This document shows, one piece after another, positions 1-10,712 of a stretch of DNA of 64,000 nt (its first letter is position 1; each line of letters starts with the position of its first letter). This stretch comes from Prevotella sp. Rep29 (GTDB taxonomy: Bacteria > Bacteroidota > Bacteroidia > Bacteroidales > Bacteroidaceae). The stretch lies in contig NZ_CP047159.1 in NCBI RefSeq assembly GCF_019551475.1, positions 2,542,001 through 2,606,000 of the forward strand, read 5' to 3'. The notes below the pieces were generated by a model, which worked only from the letters and a program-made list of their open reading frames with translations, did no database searches and was not told the DNA's origin. Both the position numbers and the translations under genes were made by a program.

Positions 1-1877
<1,877 letters not shown>

Positions 1878-1879
1878 GG

Positions 1880-1955
1880 GAGCCCCCTCCTGACCTCCCC
1901 CCAAATGGGGGAGGAATGAGCCCCACCCTAACCCTCCCCCACCGGGGAGGGAACG
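1880..1955. repeat. C-rich palindromic repeat, two adjacent units
   Basis: Two units built around CCCCCCAAATGGGGGAGG and CCCTCCCCCACCGGGGAGGG lie directly behind the gyrB stop. The same type of element recurs behind the FAH gene (6923), behind porV (11903), inside the ispF leader (12005) and behind both tRNA genes (47356, 47503). A hairpin of this kind could stop transcription or protect mRNA 3' ends, but no U-tract follows. Confidence 0.7.
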
Positions 1956-1977
1956 CCTGGCGGCAGGAAAAGCCCAA

Positions 1978-2060
1978 GGACCTCAACGACCCTAAAGACC
2001 CTAAAGTCCCTAATGACCTTAAAGACCCTAATGACCTTAAAGTCCTTAAAGACTCTTAAA
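1978..2060. repeat. 9-bp minisatellite, consensus GACCCTAAA
   Basis: About nine degenerate copies of a 9-bp unit (GACCCTAAA, GTCCCTAAT, GACCTTAAA and variants). The reverse-complement version (TTTAGGGTC-like) occurs at 6958-7005 behind the FAH gene, and a short remnant at 12515-12540 behind ispF. All three follow a stop codon. The 9-bp period keeps any reading frame open, producing a spurious D/P/K-rich translation. Confidence 0.75.
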
Positions 2061-2112
2061 AGCTTCAAGCCCCTCCTTCTGCCAGACCACCAATCCAGCA
2101 GGAAGGGGTTTC

Positions 2113-2325
2113 GCATATTTATGCACCGCGACGGTTTGGGAAGCACATTTGTAAACTCTTGTACTTCAATACGTTAGGAAGTGCTTCCCAAAAGTGCCAC
2201 TTTCGCACTCCAAAAGGGGTACTTTTAGAAGCTAAAAGGGGAACTTTTGCAACCTGAAAGTGCCACTTTTGGAAAACGAAAGTTGACGTATGAATATACA
2301 ATACCTTTTTGTATATTTATACACA
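2113..2325. repeat. 22-bp phased palindrome array, copy A
   Basis: Five AAAAG/GAAAG cores start at 2190, 2212, 2234, 2256 and 2278, exactly 22 bp apart. Each full unit is an imperfect dyad AAAAG-N5-CTTTT with centres TGCCA, GGGTA, GGGAA and TGCCA. The array is preceded by a conserved block (GTAAACTC...CGTTAGGAAG) and flanked by palindromic TATTTATA-type elements (GCATATTTATGCAC on the left, TGTATATTTATACAC on the right). Copies B, C and D share the same plan. No gene overlaps it. Confidence 0.85.
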
Positions 2326-2891
2326 CCGAAAGAAAAAACAAAGATTTAAGGATTCTTAACATACAAAGGCAGTGATAAATAAAAATAAATGCGTACTTTT
2401 GCACCCGATTTTTGTTGATACAACGGCGGAAAAGTAACAAATTGCACATAAAACGATTTAAACAGTAACAAATTATTACAAATTAAGTGGCAAGTGCAAG
2501 CCTGAAAGTAAGCCTCGGATAGTGGATAAAGTTAGTATGGTGGATGACACATGGGAAAAGGTGCGATATGCGCAAAAAAAATGAAAGAAGAAAGCAAAAC
2601 TGAAGAAATAAAGTAAGTAGCACGAAACCTCCCATACAAGTCTATATAATCCCAACATCCGCGACATAAAGAAAACATTACTGACCATCTGCGTATTAAG
2701 CATACATGCTTGGTGACGAGCAAGACGGTAAAACGGCGCGATGCGTCCCTTATATATATAATAATGTGTAAAGGGAAAGAAGCGACCACCGTCCGCCACA
2801 TAGCGCAATAGTGCTGACAAAGAAGCGATTATAAACAAGATCTGATAATAACAACAAGTAAAGAAACAAAAAAGTCGCTGTCAATTCTGCA
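2326..2891 (+). other. Long non-coding stretch with promoter and signal-peptide remnant
   Basis: A Bacteroidetes -7 element TACTTTTG lies at 2394-2401. At 2666-2716 the plus strand reads (ATA)-KKTLLTICVLSIHAW-stop, which looks like a bacterial signal peptide whose start codon is ATA instead of ATG. The frame differs from that of the following large gene, and about 175 nt separate the two. I see no other coding signal here. The remnant may be the lost leader of the downstream protein. Confidence 0.4.
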
Positions 2892-5800
2892 ATGGCACAA
2901 GTCGACATCTTAAATTTTGATGAATACGACGACAAGGGATTCCTCAAATTAAATACGAACAAGAAGTATCCGAAGGTGGACAACCTCTACGTAGAGAAAC
3001 TGTTAGGACACCACTGGAAAGGTGAGCAATTGAAGGCATCCGGCATGGACAGCATCTACCTTGTAAATGTCAAGACCGGTGAATACTTCACACTTGGCGA
3101 CTATAAGGGTCAGGTAGGAATGACTGACCACGTGGGACTGCTCTGGCGCATAGAAAGCGTGACCGACGGGACTGCCGTGAAAAACGCACGCTTCCCCAAC
3201 GACACACAGACACCTTTCCATATCGTCACACAATCGGGACACAACACCGGTCGCAATGTTCGCTTCCTCGGACGACAGAACTTTTCCGACGGTCAGATTG
3301 GTAATTTCGAGTACAACAGGTACTTAGGTCTCAGAGACAAGAAAGAATATCAGGTCCATGTCAATTCCCATACAGACCCTGGTGGCTTTGTCTGGTATTT
3401 CCATCCTGTGAAAGAAGACCCAAACGATGGTTATCACTACATCATTTATACACATAGGCAAACACGTATTTACCCAGCAGCAGAACAGATTCCCAATTAT
3501 TATAATGACAACGACGTTCTCCGCATACGGGAATATGCAAACCGCGAGTCTTATTTGTGCCTCTCATCAGTAGATGGTAATAGTGTTCCCGGACAAGCCC
3601 GTGATTATAACAATGTACGCTTTAAGAAATTTGCAGGTCAAATGTTTTATGAGGAAGGTGATACTATCCGCTATGCAAATATGCCAAATGGAGGAGAATA
3701 CCAAGATGTTGATCCTGCAGTTTCGGACTGGGCTGCCGACCAAGTTTTCATTGTAAAGAAAACCGACAACTGGAAGCCTATGGAAGACGAAGTTGGCAAG
3801 AACAAATTTGTAGATCTTGAATCAGGCTTGGTCGATCTTGCCAATGACGAAGCGAACCTTTGGAAAATTGTCACCTTCAAGGAGCGAAAAGCATACCGCG
3901 TCACGGCGTCGGAAGAACATCCCGTAGATGTCACTTTCAACATTTCAAACAACAAGTTCTTCACGTCATATGACTATGCCGTCGAAGACACCGTAGGCGG
4001 ATTCACACGCCCGTCTTTCGACTGGCAATGGTTTGACAAGGACGAAAACAATCCTAAAGGATACCACGCACACCCCTACAAAACAGACGTGGGCACAGCA
4101 GCAGGACAGTATAATGAGAAAGATGAGTTCCACAAAGTAGGAACGGGCTATTATTACTGCTTCTCACACGGCATCGCAGATGAACATGGAGATGCAACCC
4201 ATGACTATCTTGACAGAAACCGACAGCATGAACAAATGATGACCGAAGGACATGATGGAAATTTCTGCGGTACCATCTACAACGGTTCAGCAGTGCTGGA
4301 GCAAAAGATTACAGGACTGCGCCCGGGCAACTATATCGTCTATGCACGCGCATTCTTCGCACCCCACTCCATGATGAACTATTCCGTCAACAGTGAAGGA
4401 ACACCTTATCTTCGCACAGGCGACGATATTTACGCATTCAATGAGGCAGAAGCAAAAGCTGCCATCAACGCCAAAAAGATGAGCCACGACTCATATCTCT
4501 TCGCATGGTCGATACCTAACGGAACGGATACCGTGGAGTACAAGCGCCGGTTGCCCTCCATCTATGAAGGACTGACGCCCTACACCGACGAGAAGAAGAA
4601 AACACTCAGCAAAGAAACGTTCATGGCGAGCGAGGAATTCAAATACAACCAATTGGGATTCCAATATAAAACAAATCCCACCAGCAAGATGTATAATGTA
4701 GAACACCGCATACGCTACAACGCACTGAAAGACAGCACAGTCTTTGCAAAGATTCCCGGAAGCTGGGTTACAGGCGGAACAGCAGACTCCTATATTGTGC
4801 CGAGAACCGTCTCTGGAGCCGGACGCTTCTTCAACGCCATCGACCACGAGAAACACCCCGAAGCCAACAACTACCGAATTGGTATTCCTGTCGTAGTTGG
4901 TCTCAATGGAGAATTGACCATCGGAGTGGACCACACCTATGACACGTCACTGGAGGGAGCCGACAAGAGCGAACACGGAGAATGGGTATGCTTCGACGAT
5001 TTCGAACTCATCTATCTCGGACAAAGAAAGCCGAACGAGTTCGTCCTCGACGAGACAGACGGTATCAACAACACTTACATCACCGACTACGAGGAGTTCC
5101 TAACTCCGACAATTGCCGAAGAAACTGATGCCAAGGGCGGAGCTTATAAGAAACTCGTCATACGCCGCACACTCTACCGCGACAAGTTCATGCCCATCGT
5201 CCTACCGATTTCTCTCACCAAGAAACAAGTGAAAGAAGGATTTGGAGACGATACGAAAGTATCTAAACTCAAAGGACTGACAGGAACCACCATCTTCTAC
5301 GAAGCAGTTCCACTCAGCGGCGCACAGACCGACATCGCCATGGAAGCAGGAAAACCATACATCATCAAACCCTCTGCATTCCCTATCATCAGTGCGGATT
5401 CCACCTATCAACGTCTGAAATTCCCAGACAATTATGAGGCTGCAGGAGGAGGAAAATCTCCCTATGCAGGAAGATATGTATGGGGTGAGACACGAAACAA
5501 ATGGATAGATGAACATCGAGACGGTAAAGTCAGAGGTCCCATTTACATCATAGATAGCGTTCTTATCAAAAAATCAGAAGTCTTCCCTAATATTGAAAAG
5601 CGTGATGAAAACGCATGGAAATATGCAGTCGATTATGGCGCTAATGTTGATAATATCTATAAGACGATTGATAAATTCCAACCGCAAAACCCCGTCCAAG
5701 TTGTTGGAGACAATTCTGGAAAAACTTATAAGCTTACAGCAAAGGCATATTATAGACCAGATAATTCAACAAATGGTAATGCCAATATTGCACAAATTCA

Positions 5801-6167
5801 ATGGCTGAATGGTATCATTCCGAACTACTCATACTACCACGCTGTAGATGGTAACATGTATTTTACAGGTAAGAGAACAGCTTCGGCTAAAAGAGGTTTT
5901 GGTGCCTATCTCCAACTTCTCGAACAAGTCAACGGCACTGACGGAGATCCGCAACAAGGAGCAAAGGAGATTATTTTCTCTGACTCTTGGTTGAATGGAG
6001 AGTACTTTTTCATCGAAATCACAGAAACCACTGGAATTAAGACCATTGAAGATGAAAAAGCTAACGATGACGATGCGTGGTACACGCTGGAAGGAATTCG
6101 TCTTGACGGGCAACCAACCATGCCAGGTGTCTATATCAATGGTGGAAAGAAGAAGATTGTGAAGTAA
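2892..6167 (+). CDS. Large secreted-type protein with Prevotella C-terminal sorting-like domain
   Basis: A 1091-residue protein without a recognisable enzymatic motif. The last ~30 residues follow the common Prevotella tail WYTLEGIRL...PTMPGVYINGGKKKIVK, which resembles a type IX secretion C-terminal signal; porU and porV lie just downstream. The N-terminus is odd. The only ATG follows codons reading VAVNSA, so the local sequence VNSAMAQ looks like the end of a signal peptide, but the hydrophobic core is absent and a TAA at 2859 closes the frame. Either the signal peptide has decayed or the assembly carries an error there. The N-terminal half contains ricin/fascin-like W/F/Y-rich stretches, but I cannot assign a family. 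Function unknown. Confidence 0.75.
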   Translation: MAQVDILNFDEYDDKGFLKLNTNKKYPKVDNLYVEKLLGHHWKGEQLKASGMDSIYLVNVKTGEYFTLGDYKGQVGMTDHVGLLWRIESVTDGTAVKNARFPNDTQTPFHIVTQSGHNTGRNVRFLGRQNFSDGQIGNFEYNRYLGLRDKKEYQVHVNSHTDPGGFVWYFHPVKEDPNDGYHYIIYTHRQTRIYPAAEQIPNYYNDNDVLRIREYANRESYLCLSSVDGNSVPGQARDYNNVRFKKFAGQMFYEEGDTIRYANMPNGGEYQDVDPAVSDWAADQVFIVKKTDNWKPMEDEVGKNKFVDLESGLVDLANDEANLWKIVTFKERKAYRVTASEEHPVDVTFNISNNKFFTSYDYAVEDTVGGFTRPSFDWQWFDKDENNPKGYHAHPYKTDVGTAAGQYNEKDEFHKVGTGYYYCFSHGIADEHGDATHDYLDRNRQHEQMMTEGHDGNFCGTIYNGSAVLEQKITGLRPGNYIVYARAFFAPHSMMNYSVNSEGTPYLRTGDDIYAFNEAEAKAAINAKKMSHDSYLFAWSIPNGTDTVEYKRRLPSIYEGLTPYTDEKKKTLSKETFMASEEFKYNQLGFQYKTNPTSKMYNVEHRIRYNALKDSTVFAKIPGSWVTGGTADSYIVPRTVSGAGRFFNAIDHEKHPEANNYRIGIPVVVGLNGELTIGVDHTYDTSLEGADKSEHGEWVCFDDFELIYLGQRKPNEFVLDETDGINNTYITDYEEFLTPTIAEETDAKGGAYKKLVIRRTLYRDKFMPIVLPISLTKKQVKEGFGDDTKVSKLKGLTGTTIFYEAVPLSGAQTDIAMEAGKPYIIKPSAFPIISADSTYQRLKFPDNYEAAGGGKSPYAGRYVWGETRNKWIDEHRDGKVRGPIYIIDSVLIKKSEVFPNIEKRDENAWKYAVDYGANVDNIYKTIDKFQPQNPVQVVGDNSGKTYKLTAKAYYRPDNSTNGNANIAQIQWLNGIIPNYSYYHAVDGNMYFTGKRTASAKRGFGAYLQLLEQVNGTDGDPQQGAKEIIFSDSWLNGEYFFIEITETTGIKTIEDEKANDDDAWYTLEGIRLDGQPTMPGVYINGGKKKIVK

Positions 6168-6196
6168 TTTCTAACTATCTAACTATATTATTGATG

Positions 6197-6233
6197 AGAG
6201 AGGCAGACATAGAACCAGTCTGCCTCTCTTTTT
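6197..6233 (+). terminator. Rho-independent terminator
   Basis: Stem AGAGAGGCAGAC / GTCTGCCTCTCT (12 bp) with a 9-nt loop and a following T-tract, 30 bp behind the large secreted protein gene. Confidence 0.9.
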
Positions 6234-6266
6234 ATCAAAAAACTCGTCTTTCTCAATTATTTTGTT

Positions 6267-6274
6267 TATTTTTG
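6267..6274 (+). promoter_or_regulatory. -7 element TATTTTTG for the FAH-family gene
   Basis: TATTTTTG matches the Bacteroidetes TAnnTTTG element and lies 30 bp before the chosen ATG at 6305. It argues against the upstream ATG at 6194, which lies inside the terminator. Confidence 0.65.
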
Positions 6275-6304
6275 TCGCAAAATAATCGTTTAAAACCGCA
6301 CAAT

Positions 6305-6922
6305 ATGAAAATCTTTGCTATCGGTATGAACTATGCACTGCACAATAAAGAGCTGCATGGCACGTTATTAAAAACGGAGGAACCGGTAATCTTCACGAAA
6401 GCCGACTCTGCGTTGCTGAACAACGGCAAGCCGTTTTTCGTTCCCGAAGAGATGGGACGCATCGACCACGAGACGGAAATCGTGGTGCGCATCTCCCGTC
6501 TGGGAAAGGGCATCCCCGAACGGTTCGCCCACCGCTACTATGATGCGCTGACTGTGGGCATCGACTTCACGGCACGCGATGTGCAGGCGAAACTGAAAAA
6601 GGCGGGACGACCATGGGAGATTGCCAAGGGATTCGACGGCTCGGCAGTCATCGGTACATGGACGAGCATCGAGGAAATCAAGGACATACAGGACTTGCAC
6701 TTCCACCTCGATATCAACGGCAAGACGGTCCAAAGCGGATATACGGGCGACATGCTCTACCGCGTGGATGAAATCATTGCATACATCAGCCGCTTCTTCA
6801 CGCTGAAGACGGGCGACCTGCTCTACACGGGAACGCCTGCCGGCGTGGGACCGGTACACCCCGAAGACCATCTCGAAGGGTATCTCGGCGACAAGAAGGT
6901 GCTGGAGTTTGACTGCAAGTAG
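6305..6922 (+). CDS. Fumarylacetoacetate hydrolase family protein
   Basis: A 205-residue, single-domain FAH-fold protein, the size of bacterial FAHD1-like enzymes (acylpyruvate hydrolase / oxaloacetate decarboxylase type). It begins KIFAIGMNYALHNKEL. The metal-binding acids are in HETEIVVRI and a downstream Asp in GIDFTARDVQ. It ends with the family motif LLYTGTPAGVGPV. The start at 6305 is chosen because upstream codons run through a terminator and a promoter. The exact substrate cannot be read from sequence. C-rich palindrome and minisatellite sequences follow. Confidence 0.85.
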   Translation: MKIFAIGMNYALHNKELHGTLLKTEEPVIFTKADSALLNNGKPFFVPEEMGRIDHETEIVVRISRLGKGIPERFAHRYYDALTVGIDFTARDVQAKLKKAGRPWEIAKGFDGSAVIGTWTSIEEIKDIQDLHFHLDINGKTVQSGYTGDMLYRVDEIIAYISRFFTLKTGDLLYTGTPAGVGPVHPEDHLEGYLGDKKVLEFDCK

Positions 6923-7005
6923 GAGCCCCCTCCGGCTCCCCCCAAATGGGGGAGGGATTTTTAGGACTTTAGGGTCTTTAAGGTCCTTAGAGTCTTTAGG
7001 GTGAA
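6923..7005. repeat. C-rich palindrome plus 9-bp minisatellite
   Basis: GGCTCCCCCCAAATGGGGGA is nearly identical to the unit behind gyrB. It is followed by a TTTAGGGTC/TTTAAGGTC 9-bp ladder in the opposite orientation to the one at 1978. The pair thus recurs as a compound intergenic element. Confidence 0.7.
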
Positions 7006-7019
7006 ACTTAAATGAGGAA

Positions 7020-10000
7020 ATGAAGATGAGGAAGCACACATATATATTAAAGGTGGTGAGGAGCGTGTTGCTGCTCGCCCTCTTTGTCGTGCTCCCACAG
7101 AAACTGTCGGCACAACGCTTCTTCAACCTGACGGCTGACGAGGTGAGAATAGACTCCGTGCTGCCGCAGTTCACCTACTCGATACCGCTGAGCGGCGACT
7201 ATGCCGACTCGGTCTATACGGTGCGCATCGTGTATCCGGAATTTGTTCCGATGACGGCTTCGGATGTGCGGAAATACCAGTCCATCACTACTGATTCATT
7301 GCCGCAACTACCCATCGTGGAACAGCGCATCGTGACCGAACGGAAGAAAGGAAAGCTGGAGGTGATGTTTGTACCTTTGGCGATGCGCAATGGCAAGCCA
7401 CAGATTCTTGCCAGCTTCATGCTTGAACTCCAATCGGCACCCGTCAAGCGCTCCATGCGGAAACTCAACCAGCGCAAGGCTCCGGAAACGGGCAGCCGAT
7501 ATGCGGAACACTCGGTGCTCGCCACAGGCAAATGGGCAAAGATACGTGTTCCTTCGACGGGTGTCTATCAACTGACAGACGCGCTCATCAAACAGGCAGG
7601 TTTCACCGACCTGAGCCGCGTGAAGGTCTATGGCTACGGCGGCGCATTGCAGAACGAACAACTGGTGGCTGAAGAACTGATTGCCACCGACGACTTGAAA
7701 GAGGTGGCTACCTACACTGTCGGCGGACGACGACTGTTCCATGCGCAGGGACCTGTGACGTGGAACGGCACCCAGCTGACCGACGTGACCAACCAGTCGG
7801 GCAGAAGGACGACGGTGAACATCAAGAATGTACGCGTGAGAAACTATTTCTCTGACTACGGATACTATTTCCTTACCCAGGACGAAGGGACACCGCTGAC
7901 GGTGGACAGCGCCTCGTTCGTAGGCAGTTTCTATCCCTCAGACGAAGACTATAACACGCTTTACGAGAACGACAGCTTCGCCTGGTATCACGGTGGACGG
8001 AAACTGTTCGACGCAGAAACAATCGCCGCAGGCAGCAGCCGCCAGTACAGCGTCGCAGCCAAAGGAAGCGGCACGGGCAGGGTTATCGTGGTGCTCTCAT
8101 CCGATGCTGCCGGCAGTGCACAGATATCGCTGAACGGAACGGCAATAGGCGACATGACGATTCTCCCTCCTGAAGACTATGATAAAGGTTGTCTGTCGAG
8201 TCAATATTTTGAGGTGGTGAACAACCTCCAATCCTCTAACACGGTGACAATAGCCAACACGGGTGCTGCAGCAATTCGCCTGGACTTCATCCAAATCACC
8301 TCGACCGACAAAGCAGCTGCCCCGCGCCTGACTACAGGAACCTTCCCCGTGCCGGAATACGTGCACAATATCACCAACCAAGACTTGCATGGCGACGGTG
8401 CGGCAGACATGGTCATCATCATCCCCACCTCACAAAAACTGCGCACACAGGCAGAACGTCTGAAAACGTTCCACGAGGAGTGGGACGGGCTGCGCGTACG
8501 CATCGTGCCAGCCGATGAGTTATATAACGAATTTTCAAGCGGTACACCCGACGGCAATGCCTACCGCCGCTATCTGAAGATGCTCTATGACCGCGCAGAG
8601 AACGACGACGACTTGCCCAAACACCTGCTGCTTTTCGGCGACTGTGCATGGGACAACCGAATGAAGAGTGCGTCGTGGAGAGGATTCTCGCCCGACGATT
8701 TCCTCCTGACATTCGAAAGCGAGAACTCATTCAACGAGGTGTATTGCTACTTGGACGACGGCTGGTTCTGCCTGCTGGACGACGGCGAGGGCATCAACCC
8801 ACAAAGTTCCGACAAACTGGACATGGCGGTGGGCAGATTCCCGGTGCGCAACGAGGAAGAAGCAAAGATTATGGTGGACAAGACCATCAATTACGCCAAG
8901 AACGAACAGGCAGGCAACTGGCAGAACGTCATCATGTTCATGGGCGATGACGGCAATGCCAACACACACATGAACGATGTGAACGACGCTGCCAACGATG
9001 TGGCTTCGAGATATCCCGGCTACCACCTGAAGAAAGTGATGTGGGACGCTTATACCCGAGAGACCAACTCCACTGGCAACACCTATCCCGAAGCATCGAA
9101 AATCATCCGCCAGCAGCAAGCTGCCGGAGCACTGATCATGGACTATGCCGGACATGGTTCTGCCGTCAGCATCTCCCATGAGCGGGTGTTGGAACTCATC
9201 GATTTCCAGAATTTCCAGAACACTAACCTGCCGCTGTGGATTACCGCCTCGTGTGACATCATGCCGTTTGACGGTGCCACAACGAGCATCGGTGAAGAAG
9301 CCGTGCTGAACAAGAAAGGCGGTGCCATCGCTTTCTTCGGAACAACCCGCACGGTGTATGCCTCTTATAATAAGGTCATCAACATGGCATTCCTCAAACA
9401 CGTGCTCAGCCTCGACAACGGAAAGGCAATTACACTCGGCGAAGCGCAGCGACGGGCAAAGAATGAGATGATTACCAGCGGCAGGGACCGCACGACCAAC
9501 AAACTGCAATACTCTCTGTTGGGCGACCCGGCACTGTCTCTGCAACTGCCAACCATGAAAGTGGTCGTCGATGCTATCAACGGAGAAACCCCACAGCCCG
9601 GCAATCAGCCACTGCTAAAAGCCGGTTCGAAGGTGAGCGTGACCGGACATATTGAGCAGGACGGCGAAAAGGTGAGCAACTTCAACGGCACGCTCTACAC
9701 CACCGTCCGTGACTCAGAAGAAGAGGTGGTGTGCAAACGCAACGACCCTGAAATGGACAAGGCGGAACCACCGACTCCCGCATTTGTATATAAAGACCGG
9801 ACAAAGATTCTTTTCAACGGTTCGGACAGCATCCGCAACGGAGAATTCTCGTTCGTCTTTGCCGTGCCGATGGACATCAACTATGCTGACCTGACCGGTA
9901 TGATGAACATGTATGCCGTCAGCAACGACCGACAACAGAAGGCACACGGAGCAAACAGCAATTTCATCATCGGCGGTTCAGAAACGCTGGGCAACGACTC

Positions 10001-10661
10001 TATCGGTCCGTCCATCTATTGCTATCTGAACAGTCCGTCGTTCACGAACGGCGACAAAGTGAACAGCACGCCCTATTTCGTGGCACAGATATCCGACAAA
10101 GACGGTATCAACGCCTCGGGAGCCGGCATCGGTCACGACATGGAACTCATCATCGACAGTGACATGACGAAGACCTACATACTGAACAATAACTTCACCT
10201 TTGATTTCGGCAGCTATACGACCGGCTCAACCTGGTATAACATCCCCGAACTGAGCGAAGGACAACACCGGCTGAAGTTCCGCGCATGGGACATCCTGAA
10301 CAACTCTTCGACAGCTGAACTGACCTTCCGGGTGGTGAAAGGACTCGAGCCGAACCTCTTCAGTGTCAGCTGCACGAACAACCCAGCCTCAACCACCACG
10401 ACCTTCATCATCAACCACGACCGCACGGGCAGCAATATGGATGTAGAGATAGAGGTGTTCGACATGAGCGGACGGCTGCTTTGGAAGCACAGCGAAAGCG
10501 GCGTATCGACCGGTTCAGCCTACACCGTGGACTGGGACCTCACCGTAGATGGCGGCAGAAGACTGCAGACCGGTGTCTATATTTACCGTGCCCGCATCAG
10601 CAGTGACAACAGCCCGAAAGCCTCTAAAGCCAAGAAACTGATTATCTTAGACAATAAATAA
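7020..10661 (+). CDS. porU: Type IX secretion system sortase PorU
   Basis: Cell-surface C25-family cysteine protease that removes C-terminal signals from type IX cargo and attaches cargo to A-LPS. It has 1213 residues, the usual PorU size. An N-terminal signal peptide (VVRSVLLLALFVVLPQKLSA) is followed by a beta-rich propeptide-like half. The C25 catalytic region has His in DYAGHGS (about residue 711) and Cys in ITASCDI (about residue 745). The C-terminus has an Ig-like part and its own type IX tail (QTGVYIYRARI...KKLIILDNK). ATG at 7020 and ATG at 7026 are both possible starts. porV follows after 51 bp, the common porU-porV pairing in Bacteroidetes. Confidence 0.95.
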   Translation: MKMRKHTYILKVVRSVLLLALFVVLPQKLSAQRFFNLTADEVRIDSVLPQFTYSIPLSGDYADSVYTVRIVYPEFVPMTASDVRKYQSITTDSLPQLPIVEQRIVTERKKGKLEVMFVPLAMRNGKPQILASFMLELQSAPVKRSMRKLNQRKAPETGSRYAEHSVLATGKWAKIRVPSTGVYQLTDALIKQAGFTDLSRVKVYGYGGALQNEQLVAEELIATDDLKEVATYTVGGRRLFHAQGPVTWNGTQLTDVTNQSGRRTTVNIKNVRVRNYFSDYGYYFLTQDEGTPLTVDSASFVGSFYPSDEDYNTLYENDSFAWYHGGRKLFDAETIAAGSSRQYSVAAKGSGTGRVIVVLSSDAAGSAQISLNGTAIGDMTILPPEDYDKGCLSSQYFEVVNNLQSSNTVTIANTGAAAIRLDFIQITSTDKAAAPRLTTGTFPVPEYVHNITNQDLHGDGAADMVIIIPTSQKLRTQAERLKTFHEEWDGLRVRIVPADELYNEFSSGTPDGNAYRRYLKMLYDRAENDDDLPKHLLLFGDCAWDNRMKSASWRGFSPDDFLLTFESENSFNEVYCYLDDGWFCLLDDGEGINPQSSDKLDMAVGRFPVRNEEEAKIMVDKTINYAKNEQAGNWQNVIMFMGDDGNANTHMNDVNDAANDVASRYPGYHLKKVMWDAYTRETNSTGNTYPEASKIIRQQQAAGALIMDYAGHGSAVSISHERVLELIDFQNFQNTNLPLWITASCDIMPFDGATTSIGEEAVLNKKGGAIAFFGTTRTVYASYNKVINMAFLKHVLSLDNGKAITLGEAQRRAKNEMITSGRDRTTNKLQYSLLGDPALSLQLPTMKVVVDAINGETPQPGNQPLLKAGSKVSVTGHIEQDGEKVSNFNGTLYTTVRDSEEEVVCKRNDPEMDKAEPPTPAFVYKDRTKILFNGSDSIRNGEFSFVFAVPMDINYADLTGMMNMYAVSNDRQQKAHGANSNFIIGGSETLGNDSIGPSIYCYLNSPSFTNGDKVNSTPYFVAQISDKDGINASGAGIGHDMELIIDSDMTKTYILNNNFTFDFGSYTTGSTWYNIPELSEGQHRLKFRAWDILNNSSTAELTFRVVKGLEPNLFSVSCTNNPASTTTTFIINHDRTGSNMDVEIEVFDMSGRLLWKHSESGVSTGSAYTVDWDLTVDGGRRLQTGVYIYRARISSDNSPKASKAKKLIILDNK

Positions 10662-10712
10662 ACATCTTCTGCGTTATTGTTTAGCATAACGTTTCACCGA
10701 AAACAGAGAAAG

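Noticed and set aside
2190..2295. CRISPR array at the 22-bp repeats (also 22210, 51901, 63288, 31110)
   Set aside because: There are no unique spacers of 30-40 bp; the palindromic units follow one another at 22 or 23 bp, and no cas genes are present.
2750..2983. Hydrophobic minus-strand frame upstream of the 1091-residue gene
   Set aside because: It crosses into the start of the plus-strand gene, lacks a promoter and matches no family; it is most likely a by-product of AT-rich sequence.
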